DNA from: Muraenolepis orangiensis
Taxonomy: Eukaryota > Chordata > Actinopteri > Gadiformes > Muraenolepididae
Direction: 5' to 3'
Assembly (NCBI GenBank): GCA_027704905.1
Contig: CM051000.1
Coordinates: forward strand, 20,135,254-20,199,253
DNA: 64,000 nucleotides
Each line of letters begins with the position of its first letter. The first letter of the stretch is position 1. Under the pieces are notes generated by a model that searched no databases, was not told the origin of the DNA, and saw only the letters and a list, made by a program, of their open reading frames with translations. Shown here piece after piece: positions 31,413 to 45,015 of this stretch. The position numbers and the translations under genes are program-made.

Positions 31413-31476
31413 GAGTCGACCACAAGGACTACTTACTTAACTTTTCTTGGTAAGATGTATTCAAGTACATTTTATT

Positions 31477-31478
31477 TA

Positions 31479-31523
<45 letters not shown>

Positions 31524-31580
31524 CTATCTCTATCTCTATCTCTCTATCTATCTATCTATATCTATCTATCTATCTATATA
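31477..31580. repeat. (TATC)n microsatellite
   Basis: tatctatctatc with tctctatctc interruptions, about 25 units. Confidence 0.95.
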
Positions 31581-33400
31581 TAAAATGTATACATATATAT
31601 AACAATTTTTTTTTTATAATTTAATATTTATTTCATTGAATCATTTATTCTGGTAGATCATGACATTACCTTTCAAAAGCTGTAGAATACACCAAGGTTT
31701 AAACAAATATAACTTGGTTGGCACACCCAACTAATGCACTTTACATTGCAAAAACTCCCATAACCTTCCCACCCTCTGAACAGGGCCAATATCAAAGAGG
31801 GTTCACCGCAGAGAGCCACGGTGAAGGTTATTTACCAACACTAAACATGCCCACCACATCCTGTGGACTGACCAAACAAGCCCTTTTCCTCCCAACAGAT
31901 GAGTGACAAGACGCATCAATGCACAACCGCTCTCTCTCCCATCCGCCGGGGGTCGGAGGTCGGGTAACGCAGGGACGATAAACCACACTGACTCGCTGAC
32001 TAAATATTTCCACTGGACAGCATCTGTTCTCAGTTAAAAACAAAAAAAATATGACACCGTGATGCCTCCCCAAGTCTTCAAGGTTAAATAACATGAATCG
32101 AACTGTATCGTGTGCAACATAGGAGTTGAGAAAAGTGTGATCTAATGCATACTAAGTCTATACATCACAATAAGAGTATCTGTATTTAATTACATCCAAT
32201 GCATCACAGTCAGTTTGTGCCAAGCTAGTACAATCAACTGTACTTTAGATTTGTATTTATCCTGCAAAGGACTGAACATTTCAAACAGTTTGGCAGCTTA
32301 TTATAGCCACGTTTTGGACTCACTATCTAGAGGTCATTAAGAAAAAGGTCCCCCTACATTTACATTTAGGGCATTTGGCAGACGCTTTTATCCAAAGCGA
32401 CCCCTAGATGCCGGCCATGACTAAGAGATACAAGTTCATCCCCCTTTTGAGTCATTTCACATTGTTGTTCTTGTCGGGACAAGACCCTCAGCCGGTAATA
32501 TACCGATGAGGCTTTCAATTGGCAACACATTAGTCTAGAGAGCCTCAAGCATTAAGTTCATTCCAAACGCTGCATTGACCAGGGGAATATAAAACAGAAA
32601 ACCAACATGGTCCAGAAATGATGCCATGAAGTTCTTAAAAAAGCCCCAGACCTTTCTTTAAATACTCTTATACAACTCGAAGCACAACCAAAAAAGGGGA
32701 AGACGGACGACTGACAGGGAATTCAACAGTATAGTACAGGGAGTGTTTACACAATCCCTAACAGTGTGCTCTTACTTTGAAAAAATAAAAAAAATAAAAA
32801 ACGACAAAAAGCCAGTCAAGGTCCAGGGCCGCCGCTGGCTTTCTGTCCACCATTGCTGCATTGCAAACATTCACAGTGGTACCAGATTCTCCTCCACACA
32901 GTTAATAATTAAGACTTCAGATCAGCTATGCTCTGTGCATGAAGCGGTAGAACAACCAGAGCACCAACAGTCAGTCGACGAGCTGTGGAAACTTAGTGAC
33001 GATTCGACATGTATTCTTCACCTCAACATGATAGCATCTGGTGCTTTAATTCCTTTATAAAAAACAACAACTGCAGTGTAAACACTTCTTGGTGTGATCA
33101 GGATGGGATTGAGGATCACAACAAATCAGTGCGGTGGTGGTTGGCCTAATAAACATTTACAGGGATGTGTTAACCATTACTGACCCTCTACTAGTCCTGT
33201 GGAGATACTTAATAGTATAGTGTGTGCAGTACAATGCAAATGCCTTTAAATTGGGATGATGCGTCTTCCTGCCTACCTACCAGACTGAATGACCTTTGGC
33301 CTGGCCTACCAATAACTCCACATTACCTTGTCAGAAAAGTGAGATTATTACCATTCATCAATGTTGTACAGCATTTCCTTTATCAGCCTTTTATTTATAG
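31581..33400. other. Gene-free stretch with a SINE tail relic
   Basis: No exon recognised. At 32355-32405 a minus-strand fish SINE tail is visible (ggcagacgcttttatccaaa then gcgac). The rest is AT-rich, including a short IR-free A/T tract near 32780. Confidence 0.5.
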
Positions 33401-33403
33401 AGA

Positions 33404-33469
33404 TAGAGATATATCTATATGATGATATATAGATATATATACGTATATCTATATCTATATCTATATATA

Positions 33470-33506
<37 letters not shown>
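33404..33506. repeat. (TATATC)n / (TA)n microsatellite
   Basis: gatatatctatatgatgata passes into ctatat repeats and pure TA. Confidence 0.95.
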
Positions 33507-33508
<2 letters not shown>

Positions 33509-33907
33509 GCCATCCTGTGAGCCACTTGTTCCCCTAGTGCGTCCTGATTAGGAGTCCTCCCAAACCACTAGTTGTTGGGGACTTGTTGTTCGGCCCGTTT
33601 CCTGTCTAATAAAAAAGCAGCTACTGTGCACCCCCCCAAAAGATCCAAAACCAAGACAAACACACTGCAGGCTTCAACACATAAGCTTTGATAGCCAACC
33701 CTCATCTAATGAAAGTGCGGTTGGAGCTGTAGTCTTTTATCAGACATGGCCTCTCTCCCCCATCGAGGTGCTATTAAAGTGACATAAAAAAAAGAAAAAT
33801 CCAATAATGGCGCTGAAACTCCGCCGTAGCGGAGCGTGGCGTAGTGGGGTAGCTGAGGACCAGACGCTGGGATTTAATTGGCTGCTGGATGGAAGCTGCC
33901 TGGTGGG

Positions 33908-34045
<138 letters not shown>

Positions 34046-34203
34046 CATCATTTGTTGGGATGTGTTGGAGAGAAAGTTTATGTAGCTTCAAATAAGGGCC
34101 GTCATTACTTTGGTGCGTTACTCTTTATCACTTTTATTCAGGTCTTTTTTTCTTGAAGTTAGAGAACATAAAGTATATATATATTATATATTTTGAGATT
34201 GGG

Positions 34204-34377
34204 TTGGCAGTAGCTCTGTAGTAGTCTGTTGGGAGTTGGCTTCAAGTCCCCGGAACGGACCAAGTTCGAAATGAGAATTCGAAGAGTGATTCGAGAGTGC
34301 CAGTTTGCCTCCTGGGCACACTGCCGAGGTGCCCTTGAGCAAGGCACCCGACCCCTACACTGCTCCCTGGGCGCTGG

Positions 34378-34411
<34 letters not shown>

Positions 34412-34511
34412 GCTGCCCACTGCTCCTACTAATACTAGGATGGGTTGAATGCAGAGAAACACATTTCACTGTGTGTGAACATGTAGTGGACCGATAAAGA
34501 GGATTCAATCC
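34204..34511 (+). mobile_element. tRNA-derived SINE, second type, plus strand
   Basis: Same family as 20238-20525: tagctctgtagtagtctgtt (degenerate A box), ttcaagtcccc (B box), gcccttgagcaaggcacccg body and gataaagaggattcaatcc tail. A (CA)14 run at 34381-34408 sits where the other copy has only tatacaa, so the run grew after insertion. Confidence 0.8.
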
Positions 34512-34849
34512 TCCAGATTTAGATGTGTTACATACAGTATATTACTGCCCTGTATCTTTTAGTGCTCCGTGTACTGGAGGTGTAAACACTAGATTTTTGT
34601 GTTTCAGTGATTTGACAAACAATTTGTATTCTTACCTTATCGCAGAGGAAGATAACACTGTCAGCTGGTTCTCAGCTAAAAGAGAGAGAGAAACAAAAAG
34701 ACAATATCTGTTTTAGACACACAGAACACAGACGGTCAGAATGAAGATTCATCTAAACACACGTCCTCTCAGAGTCCCACGTGTCGGAATCGGCAGGTCA
34801 AGTTGTGTCATCACTCGTATCCCACAGAGACGCCGCTGGGCTCAACAAT

Positions 34850-35060
34850 CACAATCTGATCATGAATCAGAATGCCTTTATCGCCATTGCACGCAAGTAC
34901 AACAAAATGGTGTCGCAATCCTCACAATGAGTCTTCACACACAAAAAAATATATAAACTAAATATTTAAAAACTAAATAAAATTATTTAAAATAGCCAAA
35001 TAGGAGTACATTTACATGTTGCAGTGGCCCCCTGTGCAGTAGTGCACATTTTTAAATATA
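34850..35060 (-). mobile_element. Possible LINE 3' tail, minus strand
   Basis: aatcagaatgcctttatcgc followed by attgcacgcaagtacaacaa resembles the ...ttgtacttg...caataaaggcattctgatt tail of fish non-LTR elements. Non-coding and without visible RT sequence. Confidence 0.45.
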
Positions 35061-35972
35061 TATACATACAAAGGTGCGGTGGGATGTTAACATGTAATTA
35101 AGTATTGTAGTATTGAGGCAATACAGTATTGTAGTTTGAGTGGGCACCGTTGGACGGGGAAGAACGCCGTCTGACAACTAGTGTGTCGGAAAAACTGAAA
35201 GACAACCTCGAGGCTCACGCCGTAATTGGAACATACAGAATAATTAGCAGCTTACAGCCAGGAGGCGCCCGCGGCTAGTTAAGCAGATACAAGGAAATGA
35301 GCTCTACTGCTCTACATTAAAACAAGTACATTTCAAGACGAGGAGAGACGGCGCTAACCGAGGCAGAGAACTCCAGGGTCAGTGTTCAACCATTAAGCAC
35401 ACACACACTCACACCCCTTAAAATGGCAGCCTGAGGTCACACTATGAAGATGGCTTACACACACCCGTCACTCAGACGCCACGCAACAGTTATCAATCAA
35501 ATAATTAAGGTCGTCTCTCGTTGAACTGGTACTAATTAAGACTGGAAAGCGTGGAGACGAGAGTGGAGAAAGAACACCACACAGTGGCTGACACACACAC
35601 ACACGGTACGTGTGTGTGAAAAACATAAATGTTCCCCCACACGGCTACCGTCTTGTGTTACGTATGTCGTTCACGCAAACTTCCAAGAGGCATTTAAACA
35701 AGACAGTCCATCCATTGTTGCCATATCGCCCAACCTCATTGTGGAGGTACTATGGGGGCACTCTGAAGACATTTTCGGAAGTATTCCCAAGGCATTCAGG
35801 GGAGGAATTGTGGTGGCATTCAGGCTGTGGATGATGGCTGTTATAATGCGGTGTGCCGAAGTGCACAGCTGACAACCCGCTGACGGATCTGGCAGAGCCG
35901 AGACGAGCAGCCCAAGGACGCCCCGGTCAGCAGGATGAAGGACTTAAGCTGTGGCTATGACACACACACACG

Positions 35973-36004
<32 letters not shown>

Positions 36005-37604
36005 ACTTCGGAACGCTGTCATTTAGGCTGGTGGTGTGGCACAGAAGGAACACCAAATACATAAATAATATCAATGTTTTATTAAATAAGTGCTGAAAGT
36101 CAAAGGTCTACTAAAGGTCCAGTTCACTTTGCTACTAACCCAGTCCGGAAACGGAGATAACGTGAAGTTTTGGAGTACACACCAACCATAAGCCTCTCAT
36201 TTCACACATGTCCATGTCAAGTCATGGTATTTCACATGCTGTGTAACCGTAACCCCAATGTCAAATGACCAGAGGTGTTATGGTAACATGCTAGGAAACG
36301 CTTCCCTTGGACTACAAGGAAGGCAGAGATTCAATTGCTATAATCTCGTACCGCAGTGTCAAACCTTCACGGCGACGCAAACCTCCACCCACACACCCCC
36401 ACCCCCACACCTTGTATCAAGTGACAGGCAAAGGTGCTCGTTTCCCTCGGCTAGACACGCTATCCCGAAGCTCCCTTCGATGTCTACATTAGCATTTCAA
36501 GAGCCTCCGTTTATAAACACCAACAAGCGACAGGGGGGGCAGAGTCTTGACTCCATTCAGGGACGAGCCCTGGAGAAGGAACCCGAAAACATGTTATGTT
36601 ACAACGAGGCCAAAGTTTGGCTTTTGCCTCCAGGAGAACGAAGGAGGGGGGGGGGGGGCTGAATAAGAAGACAAAGGCAGCCGGGGACACCTTATCTGTA
36701 GCAGCAGAATAGTCGTCGTCTGCATTGTTGTAATTCTGTGGGCTCTGCCTTAGGGGAGTCTGTTGGCAGAGCCCACGCCGCTACCCAGGGATCTAAAGTG
36801 ACCTAGCGGGCAGACGCTATCAAGCGGCACGATTTATAGCGATATCGTTTCAGCGGCAATTATAACTATCTATTAAAAGTACAGTATGCGAGTGTCGGTA
36901 AGTGTCCGTTGAAGTCAGGGTGAATACCAAAACCCACCAAAAAGGTTGCGTCTTTGGTTAAACAGGCAGCAACCGAAAGCAAGGGATTTATATAACAAAT
37001 GTTATTTATTTATTAAGTAGAGATAAAAACCTATAGACATACAACGTCCCCACTGAAGACGCTAGATGCAACACAAAGAGTGCACATTAGCAATAAACCG
37101 TTTCATTGTCTAGTATTTTCAGCAGAGAAGCACAGCACAAATCTTAACACCGGGATAATGTATTAATGTAACAATGTGTTATTTACAATATGGTTTAGTT
37201 TAAGTCGCGTTCACAGTGAGAAAAGTTGCATAAAAAGAGTGAACCAAAGAGTTAAGTTAATGAGTGAGATGGAGAGAGAAAGTGAGTGAATTCCTTCTCT
37301 GCCAGGAAGCTAGTGTATTAGCGACAGGACACAACACTGGAGGCCATGTTAGCGCTTGTCATCTAAAAAGGAGCCCAGCATGTAGCATGGAGCTACATTG
37401 TGATGGTCACTTGTTTTATTAACAGGCTCCGCTGAGTTGGAGAGACCCTTCAGACAAATTGGTGCCTAAAAATGTTTTAAGAAATGTCTGTAGTCACTAT
37501 GGTTTCCATGCACAAAACCTGCTTTTGAAACCCAATGTAAGAATGTTTTAATGAATTCCACCATAACAATGGAGTCATAAGGTTCACAGTATTTCATTAG
37601 AAAA
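35061..37604. other. Gene-free stretch
   Basis: No coding match. A CACACG-rich tract at 35962-36003, C/A-rich sequence at 36385-36412 and a G10 run near 36648. The 134-codon plus frame at 36258-36662 ends in that G run and shows no domain. Confidence 0.45.
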
Positions 37605-37800
37605 CTAGAGGGCCCTCAGTAGAGCGCATACCTCCGCCACACCAAAAAGTCTCCTGATCTGCGCCAAAAATCATCGAATCATCTGTTCCTTGGCCCGTAA
37701 GCAGTCTAACCACCAAGTTTTGTCCAATTCCGCACACAATATTTTGAGTTAAACCGGGGTGAAAACATAACCTCCGGTCCACCTTCGATGCCGGAGGTAA
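37605..37800 (+). repeat. Dispersed repeat family X, copy 4 (most complete)
   Basis: ctagagggccctcagtagag, cgcatacctccgccacacca, aaaagtctcc, gtctaaccaccaagttttgt, ccaattccg, gaaaacataacctccgg and gatgccggaggtaaa. The acctccgcca near the left end and gccggaggt at the right end are inverted relatives. Confidence 0.8.
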
Positions 37801-40800
37801 AAATATCTTGTGAGTATTTTATTTAAGTAAAAACACCCATTTGTGTTTGTGCGTACAGAGGCGTTGAATTAAAAAAGCACAGCTAAGACATGCCTGGCTT
37901 AAGGCTCTGTAGGTAAGTCACGCAAGGAATGTTTAACTCATTCCTCACTACAGCAGCAACAGACCCCAAGTTCATCATTGACGACCGCAAAGAGGAGGAA
38001 GGAGGGAAGCGTTCACTTCGGTCTTTAAGCAAATCTTGCGAAGTTTACCAAAAACTCTGAAGCCGAGTAGAAAGACAACAGTTTTCCAGAAGCTCAACAA
38101 ATGACATAAACAGGAAACAGTCATGTAACCGCTTCAGAGACATGAAAGAGAGGGACTGCCACGTCTCTCTAGTCAGAAACTCAAAGCTCTCTCGAAAATG
38201 TTTTTTTTTTTTAGAAAAGGCCACCCATCCATCCATAAGAGAGGGGTTGAGATTGAGAAGTGAACACGGGAATGATTGACTTTATCTATACAAAAAGGCA
38301 TGGGCTTGACCTACACACGTTGCTATGCTAGTCACGTGGCGGATTCCAGGCAGAGGAAGGCGTTAGTCACACACGCACACACCAGACACACCGCATGGAG
38401 CCCCATGAATTATTAACGACTATAAATACAGTGAGGCTCCGCTCCACCGCTATTCGATATTCAGGTTTGATTCATATTGAGGGGTGCCACTTAATCCTAT
38501 GAAGTCATACAGTATGATGGGGAAGGGGGTGTAATCAAAGGGAGGAATGTTTCCATGTTGAAAACGTATTTCAGGTGATTTATGTTCTACGTTAAACAAA
38601 CTGCCGTGATTAGAAGTCCTGTTTATAATTAATCCTTCCCGATATTTAGAAAGCCTGCATAGTGCATACAGTACGTGATGAGTCATCAAAAAATGTTTGT
38701 TCTGGGCCAAAAATTTGTCAACACTCGAGGCTGTTAAGACCACACATCAAAACATAACGTACATATTCTCCAACACATTTCACCAACACTTAACCAAATT
38801 AAAATAAATATACTGCACTTAAATGCACACACACATTGCAAATAGGAGTGCATTAACACCTCGGTCTATAGCACTGTGCTCTACGACTGGAAAGTACAAA
38901 TAGTTACAAACGTCTTGGTCTGCCTAATATACTCAGTCTGTTACAACTATAAACACTTGTTTATTAGCTCTGTGTGTCTATTGGCTTCACTAGTTAGCAT
39001 TGCTCCCAATTAGTGTACATATTGTGAAAATCGAGGGAGACAACTTATTGTACGTTAACCTGAACCCTGGTTATACTCTTGGAGGCTTGTTAGGAAGGAA
39101 ATGCACTTACGACTTTGAGTAGACTAGTAGTTCTCTTGCCTACGTGTTGAATGACCTTATTGTAAGTCGCTTTGGACAAAAGCGCCTGCAAAAAGATAAT
39201 GATTGATACGGCAGCATAATACAAATGGCCATTTCATCGATTTTCCAATTCCAAATGTGTCTTTTTCTGTATTTTAGTCTCATCTCTGAACTTCCGGGTA
39301 TCACCTATGTATAACCAGGGTGCTATTCATTGTTTCACATTATTCTGTGAAGTAAAAACCCTTTCATTTGAATGTGGCGAGTTGTTCCATAGGTTTACGC
39401 CAACTTGTGCGTTCACTTTGTTGCCGTAGTTGAGGGGTAAGTTTGTGGTTGCTATAAGCATCGTATCAGACCGCCTATTACTATCAGCCATGACGTACTA
39501 TACTGCCGAGGTAGCTTGCCAATCATGAACCACTATTAACCGTGTGACTCCAAATGTTTCACTTCACAAAGCCACAGAGGAATCCTTTATTTTTCGTAAA
39601 GTAATTGACCCAATGCTAATTTTCCTTTACTTTTTTGTTGTGGTGAACAAGATCAGTAGATTCAGATCGGTAGCTCTACGGTACTTAAGTGGTCTGACCT
39701 CTAAGCCACCGCTGTGCTGATTTCAAACGGCTTCAAAGCCTTATTCAGGTATGGGGAAGGGAACAAAGTCTTCTCCGCTGGTCAGAAATCAATTCATGTG
39801 GCTTTAAAACATATCCCTTCATTATCGGGTTCTTGAAAATGTACCACCGGGGGGCTTTAGAATCAATCTAATGTCAAGGCTGAGCTCACACCTGTTCAAT
39901 GATCCCAAAAAACCCATGGATTATACTACAACTGTATAAACACAGCATGCTAGAATGCAGTGTCTCAATGGGAATGCATCCAAATACCCGTTTGGGGGAA
40001 TTCTGTAGCAAGCAACCAGTCAGCCGTTATTTTTATATATATATATATATTTATATAAATATATATATATATATATATATTCAGCAAAGTCTGCAAAAAA
40101 CTTCATTGGTTTTGGCGGGGGAATAGAACAGTGTACAGGTAGAATATAACACTGTAGTGCAGGCCCAGGCAGCTCCTGAGATGTGTTGAATCAGAGGCAC
40201 CCGATACCCTCGCTCTAGTCAACAGTTAAACCACATCTCCAACAGCGGAGGTCAGAGAACGCCTGTGCGGAAACCTCCGGATTCCAGGAAGCAGCATTAA
40301 CCCGATTGGACAACAAACATGAGAAGACCTTCCACTCTGGTCCTTTGTAGCACGGGATTAAGGGCTCTGAACCTTGGCAAACAACCCCACTGGCTAAGGG
40401 AAGCCAACTAATTACAGTGTTTTCCCCTGTACTCCTTCGTGAACGTACAATACACACCGTATAATATATACACACTTAACACCATGCACTTTTATGTCGC
40501 TTGCGATGCAAAAATGTATCCTTTAAACACTACTTCACCGCTCACCATCTTCTGTGTGAATCGGTTATCAGTACATAAGTCGTGTGTGGATATCTGTGGG
40601 ACGCTGGGTGTCATTGTGTTGTTAATGTTGTTCTGTTGATTCTACCTGCCTTGCTCATTGTCCCTGGTGGGACAATAAACCTGAAGACCACATACTCCAA
40701 GTCAAGAGCAGACCGATCCTTATACCGTCGGCTGTGGAGAGCGGTTACAGTTATGAGCTTCACATTTTATTATTGTAACCGCTTTCTGATGAGAAGAAAT

Positions 40801-41690
40801 TGCAGTTCGGTGTCATGCATTGCAATTAACGTAATAGCATAATATAACAAATAGTGGTTTTGGTTGAAGTCTTCAATTGAGTCTCTCTCTCATCCCCCCC
40901 TCTCTCTCTCCCCCTCTACCCCCGTCTCCCCATCTACCTCTCTATCATTCTACATCTCTCTCCCTGCCGCTCTCCATCATTATGTATTTTAAGAGGAATC
41001 AATGAGTGCCAGGAGTGACAGTTAATACCCTGAGCTCAGAGCAAGTGGTTCAATCTTGCCCAGAAGTGAGAATCCTCATTAGCATACCACTGTAAACAAA
41101 GTGACTAAAGTCTTGATGATGAAGGATGGAGGGGGAAGCTACAGCCGTAGCCCAGAGTTGTGGTTCTGGGTACTGAACAGGAGCCCGAGCCGCCCTCTGC
41201 ATGATAATGTAAATATGTGGGCCTGTGAAGCCAATGTCAGACTTTAACTGTGATTGAGGGCTATACAAATAAAATGGCCTTGACTTGAGTAAATACGTGA
41301 TTTCTTTTTGTGGCTCCAATAAGATGGGATGATGCTGTCCGTCTTAAATGTCATCCATATTTTTAGGGATAGGCCTAGGGATAGCATCTTTTTCTAGGCC
41401 TAGGTATAGCATATTTTTTGATCAGTTTTAATAAACATTTCACTTCTCAAGACATCCCTAGAACAGCAGGGACCCACATGAGCACGTAGAGATATGATGA
41501 CCTCATCATCAAACTCCTTATCCATCTTTAGAAACTATGACTAGACTTAATGATTATTCAACAGAGCTGCATGTTATTTAACACACAGCTGGTAACACCT
41601 AAACTAATACTTAGTTACTAACATTTTATATAACACAGCACTCACCGAACAAGTTAAATTATGAATTGTTATTTAACGTACAGTAATCAA
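37801..41690. other. Gene-free stretch with SINE tail relics
   Basis: At 39145-39200 a plus-strand fish SINE tail (ttattgtaagtcgctttgga then caaaagcgcctgc). A (TA)n tract at 40034-40080. A LINE-type tail hint (cattgtccctggtgggacaa taaacc) near 40656. A pyrimidine tract at 40880-40980. At 41255-41285 gggctatacaaataaaat resembles another SINE tail. No gene recognised. Confidence 0.5.
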
Positions 41691-41990
41691 CACACACATA
41701 TGGCAACTACACAACTAGTTAAAGACTTGATTAACACACAGCTGGTAACTACACAACTAGTTAAAGACTTGATTAACACACACAGCTGGTAAATACACAA
41801 CTTGTTGAAGACTTGATTAACACACAGCTGGTAAATACACAACTTGTTGAAGACTTGATTAACACACAGCTGGTAAATACACAACTTGTTGAAGACTTGA
41901 TTAACACACACCTGGTAACAACACAACTAACAGAATACTAAAGGATCGTCCAACACAGTGGTTAACTACTAGTTAAAGACTAAAGGATCA
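41691..41990. repeat. 42-44-bp tandem repeat, ~6 copies
   Basis: Unit acacagctggtaaatacaca followed by acttgttgaagacttgatta ac. The first copies read actagttaaag in place of cttgttgaag. The false minus-strand frame here reads NQVFNKLCIYQLCV repeats. Confidence 0.92.
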
Positions 41991-42307
41991 GCCAACACAC
42001 CCCTAGTAACAGCCCGTCTACCGGCAGTGTGTTTGGAGCCTGCCTGAGGTGAGACTCAAATCTATTAGGAGGAGCGTTCCCCCAGCTCCCAGTCTAAAAA
42101 AAAAAATAAAGAGAGAAGAAGAAGAAGAAGGAGGGAAGAATCCAGCCGGAGCCCAAGAGTCCTCCAGAGCTCCGGGGTATCGAGTGACTCCCGGTCTGAA
42201 CACGGTGGGCTCAACTTTCAGCACCCGCTGCTCTGCTCCCCCCCCCCCCCACCCCCTCTTCTATTTAAGATGGCTCAGGACATCTGCAATGCAGCTGCTG
42301 CTGGGCG

Positions 42308-42529
<222 letters not shown>

Positions 42530-42864
42530 GGGGGGGTCAGCGGCCCCCCCCCATGTCAGGAGCCCAGACGGACCGTTTAATCTGGTGAGGAACAGGCAAT
42601 GTGTGTAGGAATCAACCACCAGCATGCAGGGACGTGCATGCAGAAAAAGCACACACCACCCCCCCCCCCCCCCTTGTCTGGGGTCTATACAGGGCTGCTA
42701 TCTGACCCTCTCCTGGGAGGGCAGGGATTTTCAGAGATTAGCTCCTCCTCCCTCCTAGAGAGAAGGGGAGCCTCTAACTCAATTATAATACTCCCCCGCC
42801 CTTACCAGCACCATGAATGGAGTCAAGCACATCAGCACGAGAGAGACTAAAGGCAACCTGTGTG

Positions 42865-42868
<4 letters not shown>

Positions 42869-42926
<58 letters not shown>
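42869..42926. repeat. (CA)n microsatellite, ~29 units
   Basis: Pure CA, then a GA-rich tract to ~43040 and irregular TG-rich sequence at 43045-43320. Confidence 0.95.
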
Positions 42927-42927
<1 letters not shown>

Positions 42928-43690
42928 CGAGAGAGCGAGAGAGAAGGGCGCAAAAGTGGGGCGAGAGTAAAAGGGGTGAGATAGAGACACACAGAGAGAC
43001 AGGAGAGACAGACAGAAAGCGCTGGAGGGGAGAGATGGAGAAAGTGTGTGTGTGTGTGTATGTGTGTGTATCTCCCTCCCCCATCCTGTACATTCGGGGG
43101 GGGGGGGGGGCTGTTTTTCCCGGAGCATTCCTTGTGCCGGTGGCTGGGGTATACTATGGTCTGTATGGGAAGAAACAATGGGATGACACATAACACTATT
43201 GCAGTCTCTGTGTGTGTGTGCGATATGCGTGCGTGCGCGTGTGTTTATATGCGTATGTGTGAATGCGTGGGTGTGGTAAATGTGTTTTTTGGGTGTGTGT
43301 ATATGTGCGTGTGTGTGTCAGTCTCTTGACAAGGCCAAAGACACTCCATTCACTTTTTACATCAACAAAAAATAAATGTAGCCTTCATTATTTACTACTA
43401 CTAAGTTATTCAGACACTTTTACCTAAAGTGTGAGTAATAAGAATAAAGTCTCTTGAATCTTGAGAGTTAAAATGGTTGTGATACAGGTCATTAAGTTAG
43501 GCATCTTGTGGACATTGTGGTGTGTGGAGTCAAACCCTTCTTGAGGTGTGTTGTGGTATCAGATTAACCCGAGGACCACATGTACACGCTAAAGAGACCG
43601 CCGGGGGTCGTCCAAGGACAGCACAGTTACTGAGTGAGTGGCAAGTATACTGGGCTCCAGGGTTCTTCATCAAATACAAGTACAGAGTTT

Positions 43691-43754
43691 ACCCCCCCCC
43701 CCCCCCCCCCCATCCTGTATTTCAAGCAAAAGGATCAAGTGTGTTGTATTTCAG

Positions 43755-43797
<43 letters not shown>
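43691..43797. repeat. Poly-C run and (TC)n microsatellite
   Basis: C20 at 43691-43710, then (TC)20 at ~43758-43795. Confidence 0.9.
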
Positions 43798-43799
<2 letters not shown>

Positions 43800-44855
43800 C
43801 GCATACACTGATGACGCCGCTCTGAATTTAACAGTTCCCCGGGCTTCGGTAAAAGAGAGAAACTGGCGACGGCTGGCGCACATCTTAATCATGTAAACGC
43901 AGACAGCAAGCGAGAACGTTTCAATAAAAAGCATGTTTTTAGACCCTCAACGGCCACAAAACAAACCAGCTTACCGCCTTAAACGTCTGTCTTACCGGTA
44001 CCTTACAAGCCAAGCCACATACTGAATTGGATCAAGAATAGTGTATGTAGTGAACAGAAATGACATTGTTTTCTTTCTACGACCACATTGCATACACCTA
44101 GATGAGCTACAGACCGAACAATCAACTAGAAAGAAATATACTGTAGCCTATTTGCCAACTTCTACGCCTATTTGCCAACGTCCATTTGCCTCGAGAATCA
44201 TCTCGTATTTGTAGCCTGGATGCGGCTTTTCTGTCCCGTGTCAGACTGGTGTGTTGCCAATCTCTCTGTCCTACCTTGAGTGATTACAGCTCTTAATCTG
44301 ATCTCTAATCTGGTCTGTAGCGCAGCTGGAGATACGGCAGCCATATCGCTAATCTGAACTAGTCTCCGGATGGAAATTTGCAGCAGGGCGTTTAGCCGTC
44401 TGCGAGCGTTAGTCGCTCCAAAACCTATTTCAGTCAACAGCGATATGGATTGACACACATTTTAAACTAGGCTAGCTGCTGCGCGGCCCCATTGCCGGTT
44501 GCCATTAGCACCGCGGGCTGCATCCCGCCGAAGAGCTTTTTTCGAAAAGACGCTAAGCGGTATTAAGAGGAATCTGTACCGCTAATCCAGGTGAGATGGA
44601 GCGACGGAGCAGAGGAGCTAACATTGAAGGTGACATAATGTGTTCTGAAGGACATTCTGGCTCCCATGGGGACCCTTGACTACCTCAAGAGCCCCCATCA
44701 GGACCCCGCAAAGGCCACATACAAAACAGTATCGTCTGAATCTAGGAACTAGGCCTAGAAAAACCCAAATGTAAATTTTTCATATGTGATTCAGAAAACT
44801 AGTTCTCGTAGTAATACTAGTACAATATGTAGCCTCATTTAAACAAATTAATTAA
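43798..44855. other. Gene-free stretch
   Basis: A moderately CpG-containing patch near 44470-44560 (gcgcggccc, caccgcgggc) has no identifiable promoter partner. No coding match on either strand. Confidence 0.4.
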
Positions 44856-45015
44856 CTAGAGGGCCCCGAGTAGAGCACCACACCAAATAGTCCCCTGGAT
44901 TCGCCCATAAGTAATCTAACCTCCAAGTGTTGTCCAATTCCGTACATAACTGTTTGAGTTATCTTGCTGACAAACAAACATAACCTCCTCCCATCTTCAA
45001 TGGCACAGGTAATAA
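44856..45015 (+). repeat. Dispersed repeat family X, copy 5
   Basis: ctagagggccccgagtagag, caccacaccaaatagtcccc, taatctaacctccaagtgtt, gtccaattccgtacataac, aaacataacctcc and an end ggcacaggtaataa. Confidence 0.78.

Noticed and set aside
36258..36662. A 134-codon plus frame
   Set aside because: No recognisable domain or splice support; ends in a poly-G run.
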